Origin: Azospirillum sp. B21
GTDB taxonomy: Bacteria > Pseudomonadota > Alphaproteobacteria > Azospirillales > Azospirillaceae
DNA length: 64,000 nt
Assembly (NCBI RefSeq): GCF_008364825.1
Contig: NZ_VTTO01000002.1
Span: 620,001-684,000, forward strand
Reading direction: 5' to 3'
How positions within the stretch are numbered: position 1 is the first letter of the stretch; each line of letters opens with the position of its first letter. Position numbers and translations under genes: made by a program. Shown here piece after piece: positions 27,029 through 35,728 of the stretch. The notes under the pieces are model-generated. The model did no database searches. It was not told the origin of the DNA and saw only the letters and a program-made list of their open reading frames with translations.

Positions 27029-27459
27029 GCCTGAAGACGATCATCCGCCTGCAGAAGCTGCAACTGGACGAGAAGCGTCGCGTCCTGGCGGAACTCCACA
27101 CGCTGGCCGACCGGCTGCGCAACGAGATCGAGAAGGTGAAGCAGGAGATCGCGCACGAACAGGACACCGTGCGCGACGATTTCTCCGTCTCCTTCACCTA
27201 TTCCAACTTCGCCCAGGCGGCGCTGGAGCGAGGCCGCAAGCTCGGCGAATCGCTGGCCCAGGTGGAGGCGCAGATCGAGATCGCCACCGACGAGATGGCC
27301 GAAGCCTTCCAGGAGCTGAAGCGCTACGAACTGGCGGAGGAGGAGCGGCAGAAGCGCGAGCGCGACAAGCAGAAGCGCAAGGATGCCGCGATGCTGGACG
27401 AAACCGCTCTGGTCGGCTTCCGCCGCCGTCAGGCGGAGGAGGAGGCGGCCGGCGGGTGA
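27025..27459 (+). CDS. fliJ: Flagellar export chaperone FliJ
   Basis: 144-aa coiled-coil protein of the export apparatus that joins the FliI ring and export gate. Almost entirely helical and charged ([22 protein letters not shown] at the start, a long Glu/Lys/Arg-rich end). The start overlaps the fliI stop (ATGA). Identification rests on position, length and coiled-coil nature as much as on sequence, as FliJ is poorly conserved. Confidence 0.88.
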   Translation: MSLKTIIRLQKLQLDEKRRVLAELHTLADRLRNEIEKVKQEIAHEQDTVRDDFSVSFTYSNFAQAALERGRKLGESLAQVEAQIEIATDEMAEAFQELKRYELAEEERQKRERDKQKRKDAAMLDETALVGFRRRQAEEEAAGG

Positions 27460-27486
27460 GCGTCCCGCCGGCTGCGTCGAAACTCC

Positions 27487-30400
27487 TTACAGTTCCGCCA
27501 CTTCGACCACGCCCGGCACCGCTTTCAGGGCCGAGCGGCTCTGCGCGGTGATGGTGTAGCTGCCGGGCAGTTCGATCTCGACCTCCTTCAGCGGGTCGAT
27601 CTCCACCAGCACGTTGATCCGGCTCTTGCCGCGCGACAGCCGGTCCAGCGTGGCGCGCAGATGCTCGATCGGGGTGGGGTCGCGCAGCACCACGCGCAAA
27701 CCGGCGCTGACCGAGGCGACGGCCTCCTCCAGCGGCTTGATCTCCTGGCAGGTCAGGCGGACCTCTTCACCGTTCAGCTGGGCGTCCACCGTCATCAGCA
27801 CCGGGCGGCCGGGCTCCAGCAGGTCGCGGTTGACAGCCAGCACCTCGGAGAACAGCGTCACCTCATAGCCGCCGGTGGCGTCCGACAGTTCGACGAAGGC
27901 GAAGCGGTTGCCGGACTTGGCGGTCTTCTCCTTCTTCGAGACGACGATGCCGGCCATCTTGTAGCGGGTGGAGCCGCCCTTCGCGATGGCGGTCTGGAGT
28001 TCGGCCGAGCGCACCACCTTCATCCGGCCGAGCGGGCCGGAATAGGCGTCCAGCGGGTGGGCCGACAGGTAGAAGCCGATGGCGCCGAACTCGTGCTTCA
28101 GCTTCTCCAGCGGTTCCCAATCCTTGACCTTGGGCAGGTCGGGCTCCGGCAGACCGCCGCCCCCGCCGCCAAAGAGGTTGCCGATGCCGCTGTCGCGCTC
28201 CGCCGCCTCCGCCTGGGCGTAGCGGATGATGGTCTCGAGTGCGGCATGCACCTGGGCGCGGTTGGGGTTCAGCCCGTCGAAGGCACCGGCGCAGGCGAGA
28301 TTTTCGAGCTGGCGCTTGTTGATGGTCTTCAAATCCAATCGGCGGGCGAAGTCGAACAGGCTTTTGAAGGGGCCGTTCTTCCGCCGCTCCTCCACCACCG
28401 CCTTCATGGCGGGCAGGCCGACGCCCTTGACCGCGGCAAGAGCGTAACGCACCGCCTTGGTGCCGTCGGGCAGCTGCTCCACCCCGAAGATGGAGTCGGA
28501 CCGGTTGATGTCAGGCGTCAGCAGCTTGACGCGCAGGCGGGCGAGTTCCTGGCGGAAGACGTTCAGCTTGTCGGTGTTGCCGAGGTCGAGCGTCATCGAC
28601 GCCGCCATGAACTCCACCGGATGGTTCGCCTTCAGATACGCCGTGTGATAGGCGACCAGCGCGTAGGCGGCGGCGTGCGACTTGTTGAAGCCGTAGCCGG
28701 CAAACTTCATCACCTGATCGAAGATCAGGCTGGCCAACTCCGCCTTCACGCCGCGCGCCTCTGCGCCGTCGCAGAAGATCTTGCGCTGGTTGTCCATCTC
28801 CTCCTTGATCTTCTTGCCCATGGCGCGGCGCAGAAGATCGGCGCCGCCCAGCGAATAGCCGGACAGCACCTGGGCGATCTGCATGACCTGTTCCTGGTAG
28901 ATCATGATCCCGAAGGTCTCCTTCAGGATGCCTTCCAGGCTGTCATGCATGTAGTCGGCTTTTTCCTCGCCGTTCTTCACCCGGATGTATTTCGGGATGT
29001 TGTCCATCGGGCCGGGGCGGTAGAGCGACACCAGCGCGATGATGTCCTCCAGCCGGTTCGGCTTCAGCCGGCGCAGCACGTCGCGCATGCCCGAGCTTTC
29101 CAGCTGGAACACGCCGGTCGCCTCGGCGCGGCTGAGAAGCTGGTAGCTTTTCTCGTCGTCGAGCGGGACGGTGGTCAGGTCCGGCTTCTCGGGGATCAGG
29201 TCGACCGCCGTCTTCAGCACGGTCAGCGTCTTCAGGCCGAGGAAGTCGAACTTCACCAGACCGGCCTGTTCGACATACTTCATGTTGAACTGGGTGACGG
29301 GCATGTCCGAGCGCGGGTCTCGGTACAGCGGCACCAGCTCCTGCAAGGGCCGGTCGCCGATCACCACGCCGGCGGCGTGGGTCGAGGCGTGGCGGTAGAG
29401 GCCCTCCAGCTTCAGCGCGATGTCGATCAGATGGCGCACGGTATCGTCGCCGTCGCGCGCCTGCCGCAGCATCTCCTCGCTGTCCAGCGCCTGCTGCAGC
29501 GTCACCGGGTTGGCCGGGTTGTTCGGCACCATCTTGCAGATCTTGTCGACCTGCCCGTAGGGCATCTGCAGCACGCGGCCGACGTCGCGCAGCACGGCGC
29601 GCGCCTGCAGCTTACCGAAGGTGATGATCTGGGCGACGCGGTCGTAGCCGTACTTGTTCTGGACGTAGCGGATGACCTCTTCGCGGCGGTCCTGGCAGAA
29701 GTCGATGTCGAAGTCGGGCATCGACACGCGTTCGGGGTTCAGGAAGCGCTCGAACAGCAGGCCGAAGCGCAGCGGGTCGAGGTCGGTGATGGTCAGCGCC
29801 CAGGCGACGACGGAGCCGGCGCCCGAACCGCGGCCCGGCCCGACGGGGATGTCGTGGTTCTTCGCCCATTTGATGAAGTCCGACACGATCAGGAAGTAGC
29901 CGGGGAACTTCATCTTGACGATGACGTCCAGCTCGAACTCCAGCCGCTCGAAATAGGTCTTGCGGGTCTCCTCCCGCTGTTCCGGCGTCATCTCGGGCGT
30001 GAAGACGACCTTCTCCAGCCGCATCTCCAGGCCGGCGCGCGACTGGGCGCGCAGCTCGTCATCCTCGGTGCGGCCGCCTTCGCAGGCGAAGGGCGGCAGG
30101 ATCGGCTTGATCGGCTTCAGCAGGTAGGAGCAGCGCCGGGCGATGGCCACCGTGTTGTCCACCGCCTCCGGCAGGTCGGCGAACAGCAGCCGCATCTCCT
30201 CCGCCGACTTGAAGCGGTGGTCGGGTGTCAGGCGGCGGCGGTCCTCCTGGCTGAGATAGGCGCCCTCGGCGATGCAGAGCAGCGCATCGTGCGCCTCGTA
30301 CATGTCGGCGGTGGCGAAATAGCAGTCGTTGGTGGCGACCAGCGGCAGGTCATGGGCATAGGCGAGGTCGATCAGCGCCGGCTCGATGGCATTCTCGATG

Positions 30401-30978
30401 GCGGCGAAATGGCCGCGCCCGCCCTCGTGCCGCTGCAGCTCGACATAGAGGCGGTTGGGGAAGAGCCGCTTCAGCCGCTCCAGCACGTCGAGCGCCAGAT
30501 CCTTCTGCCCCTCGTGCAGCAGCCGGCCGATGGAGCCGCCGGGGCCGCCGGTCAGCGCGATCAGCCCGGCGGACCGCCCCTCCAGCGCGTCGAGCGTCAC
30601 CTGCGGGCCGGCCAGCGGGTCCGATTCGAGGAAGGCCTTGGACACCAGCGCCGTCAGGTTGCGGTAGCCCTCCTCGTTCTGGCAGAGCAGGACGATCTGG
30701 TCGGGGGTCGCCGCCGCCTTGCCGGGCAGGCCGGGCTTGGTCTGGGCCGGTCCGACGCGGGTGATGCCCAGAACGGTGCCGATGATCGGCTGAACGCCCG
30801 CATCGGACGCCGCCAGCGCGAACTCCAGCGCGCCGAACAGGTTGCCGGTGTCGGTGACCGCGACGGCCGGCATCTGCTGTTTCAGGCAGAGCTTGACCAG
30901 CTCCTTCACCTTGATCGCACCTTCCGACAGCGAATAGGCGGAATGGACGCGCAGGTGGATGAAGTCGGCGTGGGGCAT
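27487..30978 (-). CDS. dnaE: DNA polymerase III alpha subunit DnaE
   Basis: Replicative polymerase of 1163 aa. N-terminal PHP domain (FIHLRVHSAYSLSEGAI), polymerase core with the catalytic aspartates in MPDFDIDFCQDRR and GRGSGAGSVVAW, tandem helix-hairpin-helix (ENLACAGAFDGL) and C-terminal OB domain (RYKMAGIVVSKKEKT). Length matches DnaE1. I chose ATG 30978; a TTG nine bases upstream is possible. It is convergent with fliJ (27 bp between stops) and divergent from a lipoprotein gene. Confidence 0.97.
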   Translation of the reverse strand: MPHADFIHLRVHSAYSLSEGAIKVKELVKLCLKQQMPAVAVTDTGNLFGALEFALAASDAGVQPIIGTVLGITRVGPAQTKPGLPGKAAATPDQIVLLCQNEEGYRNLTALVSKAFLESDPLAGPQVTLDALEGRSAGLIALTGGPGGSIGRLLHEGQKDLALDVLERLKRLFPNRLYVELQRHEGGRGHFAAIENAIEPALIDLAYAHDLPLVATNDCYFATADMYEAHDALLCIAEGAYLSQEDRRRLTPDHRFKSAEEMRLLFADLPEAVDNTVAIARRCSYLLKPIKPILPPFACEGGRTEDDELRAQSRAGLEMRLEKVVFTPEMTPEQREETRKTYFERLEFELDVIVKMKFPGYFLIVSDFIKWAKNHDIPVGPGRGSGAGSVVAWALTITDLDPLRFGLLFERFLNPERVSMPDFDIDFCQDRREEVIRYVQNKYGYDRVAQIITFGKLQARAVLRDVGRVLQMPYGQVDKICKMVPNNPANPVTLQQALDSEEMLRQARDGDDTVRHLIDIALKLEGLYRHASTHAAGVVIGDRPLQELVPLYRDPRSDMPVTQFNMKYVEQAGLVKFDFLGLKTLTVLKTAVDLIPEKPDLTTVPLDDEKSYQLLSRAEATGVFQLESSGMRDVLRRLKPNRLEDIIALVSLYRPGPMDNIPKYIRVKNGEEKADYMHDSLEGILKETFGIMIYQEQVMQIAQVLSGYSLGGADLLRRAMGKKIKEEMDNQRKIFCDGAEARGVKAELASLIFDQVMKFAGYGFNKSHAAAYALVAYHTAYLKANHPVEFMAASMTLDLGNTDKLNVFRQELARLRVKLLTPDINRSDSIFGVEQLPDGTKAVRYALAAVKGVGLPAMKAVVEERRKNGPFKSLFDFARRLDLKTINKRQLENLACAGAFDGLNPNRAQVHAALETIIRYAQAEAAERDSGIGNLFGGGGGGLPEPDLPKVKDWEPLEKLKHEFGAIGFYLSAHPLDAYSGPLGRMKVVRSAELQTAIAKGGSTRYKMAGIVVSKKEKTAKSGNRFAFVELSDATGGYEVTLFSEVLAVNRDLLEPGRPVLMTVDAQLNGEEVRLTCQEIKPLEEAVASVSAGLRVVLRDPTPIEHLRATLDRLSRGKSRINVLVEIDPLKEVEIELPGSYTITAQSRSALKAVPGVVEVAEL

Positions 30979-31112
30979 GGCAACCAAGGGCTTGCTGCGA
31001 CAGGGCCCCTGGTTCTAGCACAGGCGGGGCGGCCGCCGCGACGGTCGCCGGATGCATGCGAACGTGGTATGCAGATCGCCGCATCACGTTCAGGGATGGG
31101 GAGGACGCCGCG

Positions 31113-31754
31113 ATGGATCGGCCGCACCTTGCACCCGTCGTCCGACTGCGGCCGGCCTTCATGAGCCGCCGCGCCGTCCGGGCGGCGACGCCTTTGGCCC
31201 TGCTGACCGGCCTCGTGCTGGCGCTTGCCGCCTGCGAGACGGTGCCGCCGCCTCCGGCCCCGCCGCCGCCCGCCGCCGGGCTGCCGGACGGACCGGCCAA
31301 GCCGTTCAGCGCCGGCAAGGGCTGGACCGTCACCATCCACACGCCCCCCGGCGGCAAGGCCTTTTGTGTTGCGGAGCGCGGTATTGCGGTCGGCCAGGAC
31401 GCCGCTCCGCGCCTGACCTTCCGCACCGCCTCTACCGAATCGGGTTTTATCCTGTCGGGCTTTACCCCGTCGGACAGCGGCGCGACGGTGAAGCCCGGCG
31501 AGCGCTATGACCTGACGGCCAGCCTGGACCAGGGATCGCGGATGTCGCTGAGCGCCCGCGGCCTGCCCAACGGCAGCCTCTATGTCGCCATCCCGACCAA
31601 GAGCTACCTGGAGGAGCTGGAACCGCTGGCCCGAGCCCGCCGCGCCAGCTTCCGCAGCAGCGGTCTGGGCGATATCGGCGCGATGGTGCTGTCGGGGTCG
31701 TCGTGGGCGATCAACGCATCGGACGAATGCCGGATTTTGCATGCCGATCCCTGA
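31113..31754 (+). CDS. Putative lipoprotein, function unknown
   Basis: 213-aa protein with an unusually long N-terminus before the hydrophobic segment and a lipobox (VLALAAC, Cys near residue 42), then a Pro-rich spacer (about 46-56). The mature domain is beta-rich (WTVTIHTPPGGKAFCVAERG, LTASLDQGSRMSLSARG) and ends with a Cys (DECRIL), so a disulfide is possible. No family recognised. GGGGAGGA precedes the ATG; the frame is open to 31056. Start choice affects signal peptide length: an internal ATG before SRRAVRAATP would give a more usual one. Confidence 0.75.
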   Translation: MDRPHLAPVVRLRPAFMSRRAVRAATPLALLTGLVLALAACETVPPPPAPPPPAAGLPDGPAKPFSAGKGWTVTIHTPPGGKAFCVAERGIAVGQDAAPRLTFRTASTESGFILSGFTPSDSGATVKPGERYDLTASLDQGSRMSLSARGLPNGSLYVAIPTKSYLEELEPLARARRASFRSSGLGDIGAMVLSGSSWAINASDECRILHADP

Positions 31755-31837
31755 CGGGACCGCGCAGGTCAGCCCCGCGGCGGAGATGCCCAACCACCGA
31801 TTGACCGCCCCGGCGGCGCCCGCTTAGCCTCCGCATC

Positions 31838-32719
31838 ATGCGTGCTTCCCACATTCTGCTCGCGGTGGCGGTTGCCGCCGTCTGGGGCTTCAACTTCGTC
31901 GCGATCAAGGTCGGATTGCGCGATTTCCCGCCGCTGCTCTTCTCCTGCCTGCGCTTCGCGCTGGCGGCGCTGCCGATCCTGGTGCTGGGCTGGGGCAAGG
32001 GGCCGCCGGTGCCCTGGCGGTTCGTGATCGGAATCGGCGTGATGCTGGGCGTGGTGAAGTTCCCGCTGCTGTTCCTGGGAATCGACGTCGGCATGCCGGC
32101 GGGGCTCGCCTCGCTGGTCCTCCAGGCGCAGGCCTTCTTCACCGCGATCTTCGCCGCCCTAATGCTCGGCGACCGGCCGGGGCCGCGGCAGATCGGCGGC
32201 ATGGTCGTCGCCTTTGCCGGCGTCGGGCTGATCGCGCTGGAGATGCCGGCGGGCGACTCGCTGCTCGGCCTTGCCCTGACGCTGGCGGCGGCGGCGGCGT
32301 GGGGCGTGTCGAACATCGTGATGAAGCGGGCCAAGGCGCCCGACCTGTTCAGCCTGATGGTCTGGGTCAGCCTGATCCCGCCGCTGCCGCTGCTGGCGAT
32401 GTCGCTGGCGCTGGAGGGGCCGGAGCGCATCGTCCATGCCTTCACCACCTTGACGGTCGTCGGCGTCGGCTCGCTGGTCTATATTGCGGCGGCGGCCACC
32501 CTGTTCGGCTTCGCCGCCTGGGGCTTCCTGATGCGGCATTATCCGGCCAGTCTCGTCGCCCCCTTCTCGCTGCTCGTGCCCATCTTCGGCATGAGTTCCA
32601 GTGCGCTTCTGCTGGGCGAGACCTTCACCGCGGCCAAGCTGGCCGGCGGGCTGCTGGTCTTCGCCGGCCTTGCCCTGTCGGTGCTGAAGCTGCCCGGCGC
32701 CTTGCGGGCACGGGCCTGA
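31838..32719 (+). CDS. EamA/DMT-family exporter (YdeD-like)
   Basis: 293-aa inner membrane protein with ten predicted helices and two EamA repeats. The start (ILLAVAVAAVWGFNFVAIKVGL) and the second repeat (AAAAAWGVSNIVMKRAKAPDLF) resemble the O-acetylserine/cysteine exporter EamA. Substrate is inference only. A 9-bp inverted repeat follows 22 bp after the stop. Confidence 0.88.
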   Translation: MRASHILLAVAVAAVWGFNFVAIKVGLRDFPPLLFSCLRFALAALPILVLGWGKGPPVPWRFVIGIGVMLGVVKFPLLFLGIDVGMPAGLASLVLQAQAFFTAIFAALMLGDRPGPRQIGGMVVAFAGVGLIALEMPAGDSLLGLALTLAAAAAWGVSNIVMKRAKAPDLFSLMVWVSLIPPLPLLAMSLALEGPERIVHAFTTLTVVGVGSLVYIAAAATLFGFAAWGFLMRHYPASLVAPFSLLVPIFGMSSSALLLGETFTAAKLAGGLLVFAGLALSVLKLPGALRARA

Positions 32720-32741
32720 TCCGGCGTCTCGGCGGTTGCGG

Positions 32742-32768
32742 CCGTCAAGGTCCTATTAGCCTTGACGG
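32742..32768. repeat. Inverted repeat after the EamA gene
   Basis: CCGTCAAGG (32742-32750) and its exact complement (32760-32768) around a 9-nt loop TCCTATTAG. No T-run; could be a weak terminator or an operator for the following kinase gene. Confidence 0.4.
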
Positions 32769-32837
32769 TCTTGACGTAACGCTATGGCGTCCGGATCATT
32801 CCGGTTGATAAGTTAGACACTACACCATAGGCGTGCC

Positions 32838-35099
32838 TTGATCTCTTCCGACAGGATGGCGCAACCGGACGGCGGGCTGCCGAAGTCCCCGATCGGGCAG
32901 TGGCTGGCCCATCTGCGCGCCAGCCGGCCGCTGCGCCTCCTTTTGCTGATCGGCGGGCTGTCGGTCGCCGTTCTTCTGGCGGCGACGGTGCATTACATCG
33001 CCAGCATGCACGAGCGCGAGATAAAGGGGGCGGAGCGCGAGCTGTCGACCCTGAACCTGTCGCTGGCCGAACAGACGACCCGCGCGATGCAGAGCGTCGA
33101 TCTGGTCCTGACCACCATCGTCGAGCAGATGAAGTCGGAGGGGATCGCCACGCCCGGCGACTATGTCCGCCGGATGGGCGGGCGCGACACCCACCAGATG
33201 CTGCGGGCGCGGATCTCCGGCCTGCCGCAGCTGGACGCGGTGACGATGATCGCGGCCGACGGGCACCTGATCAACTTCTCGCGCTATTACCCGATTCCGC
33301 CGGTCAATGTGGCCGACCGCGATTACTTCGCCTATCTGCGCGACCACGACACCGCGGAGCCCTTCATCAGCGAACCGGTGCAGAACCGCGGCAACGGCAG
33401 CTGGACCATCTATCTGGCCCGTCGCATCAGCGGGCCGGACGGCAGCTTCGTCGGCCTCGTGCTGGGCGCCATCGAGCTCAGCTATTTCGAACGGCTGTAC
33501 AAGGCGTTGCAGCCCGACGGCGACGGCAGCATCAGCCTGTGGCGGCGCGACGGCATCCTGCTGGCCCGCTATCCGTTCCTGCCCGACATCGGCCGTCCGC
33601 TGGGCCAGCGCCTGTTCCTGGAGGTGCTGCAGAAGGCCCGGTCGGGTGTCTATCTCGCTCCCATCGGGCTGAATGACGGACCGCGGCTGGTGGCGACTCG
33701 GGCGCTGGCCGATTATCCGCTGGTCGTCAACGTCACCCGCAAGCTGGAGGCGGTGCTGAGCGAGTGGCGCATCCAGGCCTGGACCATCGGGGCCGCCGGC
33801 ACCATCGGCGTCGCCGCGCTGCTGCTGTCCTTATGGGCGCTGGCCCGCCAGTTCAGCGCCTACGAGGCGGCGACGCAGGCGATGGACGCCGCCCGCCGCG
33901 CGGTGGAGGGGCGGGAACGGGCGGAGCACGCCCTGCGCCAGAGCCAGAAGATGGAGGCGATCGGCCAGCTGACCGGCGGGGTCGCCCATGATTTCAACAA
34001 TCTGCTCCAGGCCATCGGCATCAACCTGCACGTCATCGACAGCCGCAGCGACGACGAGCGCATCTCCGGCCCGGCCCGGCTGGCGCTGCAGGCGGTGGAG
34101 CGGGGCGCCACCCTGACCCAGCATCTGCTGGCCTTCTCGCGCCGGCAGCAGCTTCGGCCGATCCCGGTCGACGTCGCCGGGCTGGTGGAGCGGGTCAGCC
34201 GCCTGCTCGGCCGCACGCTGGGCCAGTCGGTGCGGATCGAGGTGGAGGTCGCCCCCGGCCTCTGGGCGGCGATGATCGACCCGACCCAGCTGGAAATGGC
34301 CCTGCTGAACCTCGCGCTGAACGCTCGCGACGCCATGCCCGGCGGCGGCACCCTGTGGATCACGGCCGCCAACCGGACGGTCGCCGCCGATGCGGTGCCC
34401 AACCTCTCTGCCGGGGACTATGTGACGCTGCGGGTGTGCGACACCGGCACCGGCATGCCGGCCGAGGTCGCCGCCCGCGCCTTCGAACCCTTCTTCACCA
34501 CCAAGGAGGTCGGGCGCGGCACCGGCCTCGGGCTCAGCATGGTGCACGGGCTGGCGACCCAGTCGGGGGGCGGGGTGGAGCTGGACAGCCGGCCGGGGCG
34601 TGGCACCACGGTGACGCTCTACCTGCCGCGCGCCCTGACGGAGCCGGCCGCCGCGCCGGCCGGGGGAACGGGAGCGGGGGAAACCGCCGCGACCGGAATC
34701 GGTAGCGGGGGCGATGTCGGTGCCGGGGCCGGCTGCGCCGTCCTGCTGGTGGATGACGAGGAACTGGTGCGCACCGCCACCGCCGAATATCTGGCGCAGG
34801 CCGGCTTCTCGGTGCGGGAGGCGGCCGATGCGTCGGCGGCGCTGTCCCTGCTCGACCACGGCTTCCGGCCGGACGTGATCGTCACCGACCACATGATGCC
34901 GGGAATGACCGGGCTGGACATGGCCCGCGCCCTGCGCGCCCGGCAGGATGCCACGCCGATCCTGATGGTCACCGGCTATGCCCAGGATCTGACGACCGCC
35001 GCCGCAGCCCAGGAAGTGGCGCTGACCGTTCTGTCCAAGCCGGTGGAACCGTCGCGGCTGGCCCGCTCCATCCGCCACATGGCGGCGGCCGAGGACTGA
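32838..35099 (+). CDS. Cache-domain hybrid histidine kinase
   Basis: 753-aa hybrid kinase. First helix (about 36-54), periplasmic double Cache/PDC domain (about 60-295, VADRDYFAYLRDH and GSWTIYLARRI), second helix (about 318-335), HisKA with His384 (GGVAHDFNNLLQAI), HATPase (N box LNLALNARDAMPGGG, DTGTGMP, GTGLGLSMVHGL), a Gly/Ala linker and a receiver domain with Asp684 (VIVTDHMMPGMTG). No Hpt domain, so an external phosphotransfer partner would be needed to pass phosphate further. Start uncertain: TTG 32838 with AGGCG upstream, or ATG 32856 (747 aa). Confidence 0.92.
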   Translation: MISSDRMAQPDGGLPKSPIGQWLAHLRASRPLRLLLLIGGLSVAVLLAATVHYIASMHEREIKGAERELSTLNLSLAEQTTRAMQSVDLVLTTIVEQMKSEGIATPGDYVRRMGGRDTHQMLRARISGLPQLDAVTMIAADGHLINFSRYYPIPPVNVADRDYFAYLRDHDTAEPFISEPVQNRGNGSWTIYLARRISGPDGSFVGLVLGAIELSYFERLYKALQPDGDGSISLWRRDGILLARYPFLPDIGRPLGQRLFLEVLQKARSGVYLAPIGLNDGPRLVATRALADYPLVVNVTRKLEAVLSEWRIQAWTIGAAGTIGVAALLLSLWALARQFSAYEAATQAMDAARRAVEGRERAEHALRQSQKMEAIGQLTGGVAHDFNNLLQAIGINLHVIDSRSDDERISGPARLALQAVERGATLTQHLLAFSRRQQLRPIPVDVAGLVERVSRLLGRTLGQSVRIEVEVAPGLWAAMIDPTQLEMALLNLALNARDAMPGGGTLWITAANRTVAADAVPNLSAGDYVTLRVCDTGTGMPAEVAARAFEPFFTTKEVGRGTGLGLSMVHGLATQSGGGVELDSRPGRGTTVTLYLPRALTEPAAAPAGGTGAGETAATGIGSGGDVGAGAGCAVLLVDDEELVRTATAEYLAQAGFSVREAADASAALSLLDHGFRPDVIVTDHMMPGMTGLDMARALRARQDATPILMVTGYAQDLTTAAAAQEVALTVLSKPVEPSRLARSIRHMAAAED

Positions 35100-35196
35100 A
35101 CGCCCGCTGGTGTCGAGGCCGGGCAAGGGGAGGGAACAGACGGGGATGTACCGCGTTGGAATGGGCATCCCACCCCCATCGTCCTCCGGAGCAGCC

Positions 35197-35520
35197 ATGA
35201 ACGCCCAATCCTCGATCCGCCATGCCTATGACAGCGTCTTCGAAGGCCACACCAACATGGGCATGGGCGAGCGCATCGTCTCGACCGGCCTCGGCCTCGC
35301 CGTCGCGGCGGGCGGCCTGCGCAAGGGCGCCAGCATTCCCGGCGCCATCATGGGGCTGGTCGGGGCCGCCCTGGTCGCCCGCGGCATGAGCGGTCACTGC
35401 CCGGTCAAGGAGCGCCTGTCCGGCGGCCATCAGGACGCGCTGGGCCATCACGGTTCCCGCGGCTCCTTCGACGGCGGTTCCGACAGCATGAGCCGGTCGC
35501 GGATGGCGGAGACCTACTGA
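35197..35520 (+). CDS. DUF2892 (YgaP-like) small membrane protein
   Basis: 107-aa protein whose core (MGERIVSTGLGLAVAAGGLR, GLVGAALVARGMSGHCPV) is the DUF2892 pair of membrane helices ending in the conserved GHCP motif. The C-terminal 30 residues are Ser/Gly/His-rich. Family members occur alone or fused to rhodanese domains; the role is unknown. GGAG lies five bases before the ATG. Confidence 0.82.
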   Translation: MNAQSSIRHAYDSVFEGHTNMGMGERIVSTGLGLAVAAGGLRKGASIPGAIMGLVGAALVARGMSGHCPVKERLSGGHQDALGHHGSRGSFDGGSDSMSRSRMAETY

Positions 35521-35525
35521 GCAGA

Positions 35526-35585
35526 GTGACGGCCGCGCCTTGAACCGCGTCGCAATCCATTCACCGGCCGTCACAGTCCATTCAC
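35526..35585. repeat. Inverted repeat and paired direct repeats upstream of ggt
   Basis: GTGACGGCCG (35526-35535) and its exact complement (35565-35574) interleave with two copies of TCCATTCAC (35556 and 35577), 21 bp apart. The helical spacing of the direct repeats suggests a protein-binding site. Confidence 0.4.
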
Positions 35586-35728
35586 GGGGATGAGCGACGC
35601 CATTAACCCTGATGGTGAATTGTTGGGCAGACCAGCTACGGGGTGAAGACCGGGCGCTGCGGGTGTGACATCCTGCGGAACCCGGGCTGCAGCCCCCGAC
35701 CTGTCGTCCCGCTCAGGAGATTCACCGC

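Noticed and set aside
27661..31164. 1167-codon open frame antisense to dnaE
   Set aside because: Low-complexity composition and no domains; dnaE on the other strand matches its family over the full length.
32794..32807. GGATCA before the hybrid kinase as a fourth RpoE promoter
   Set aside because: No CGTA element at 15-18 bp on the proper side.
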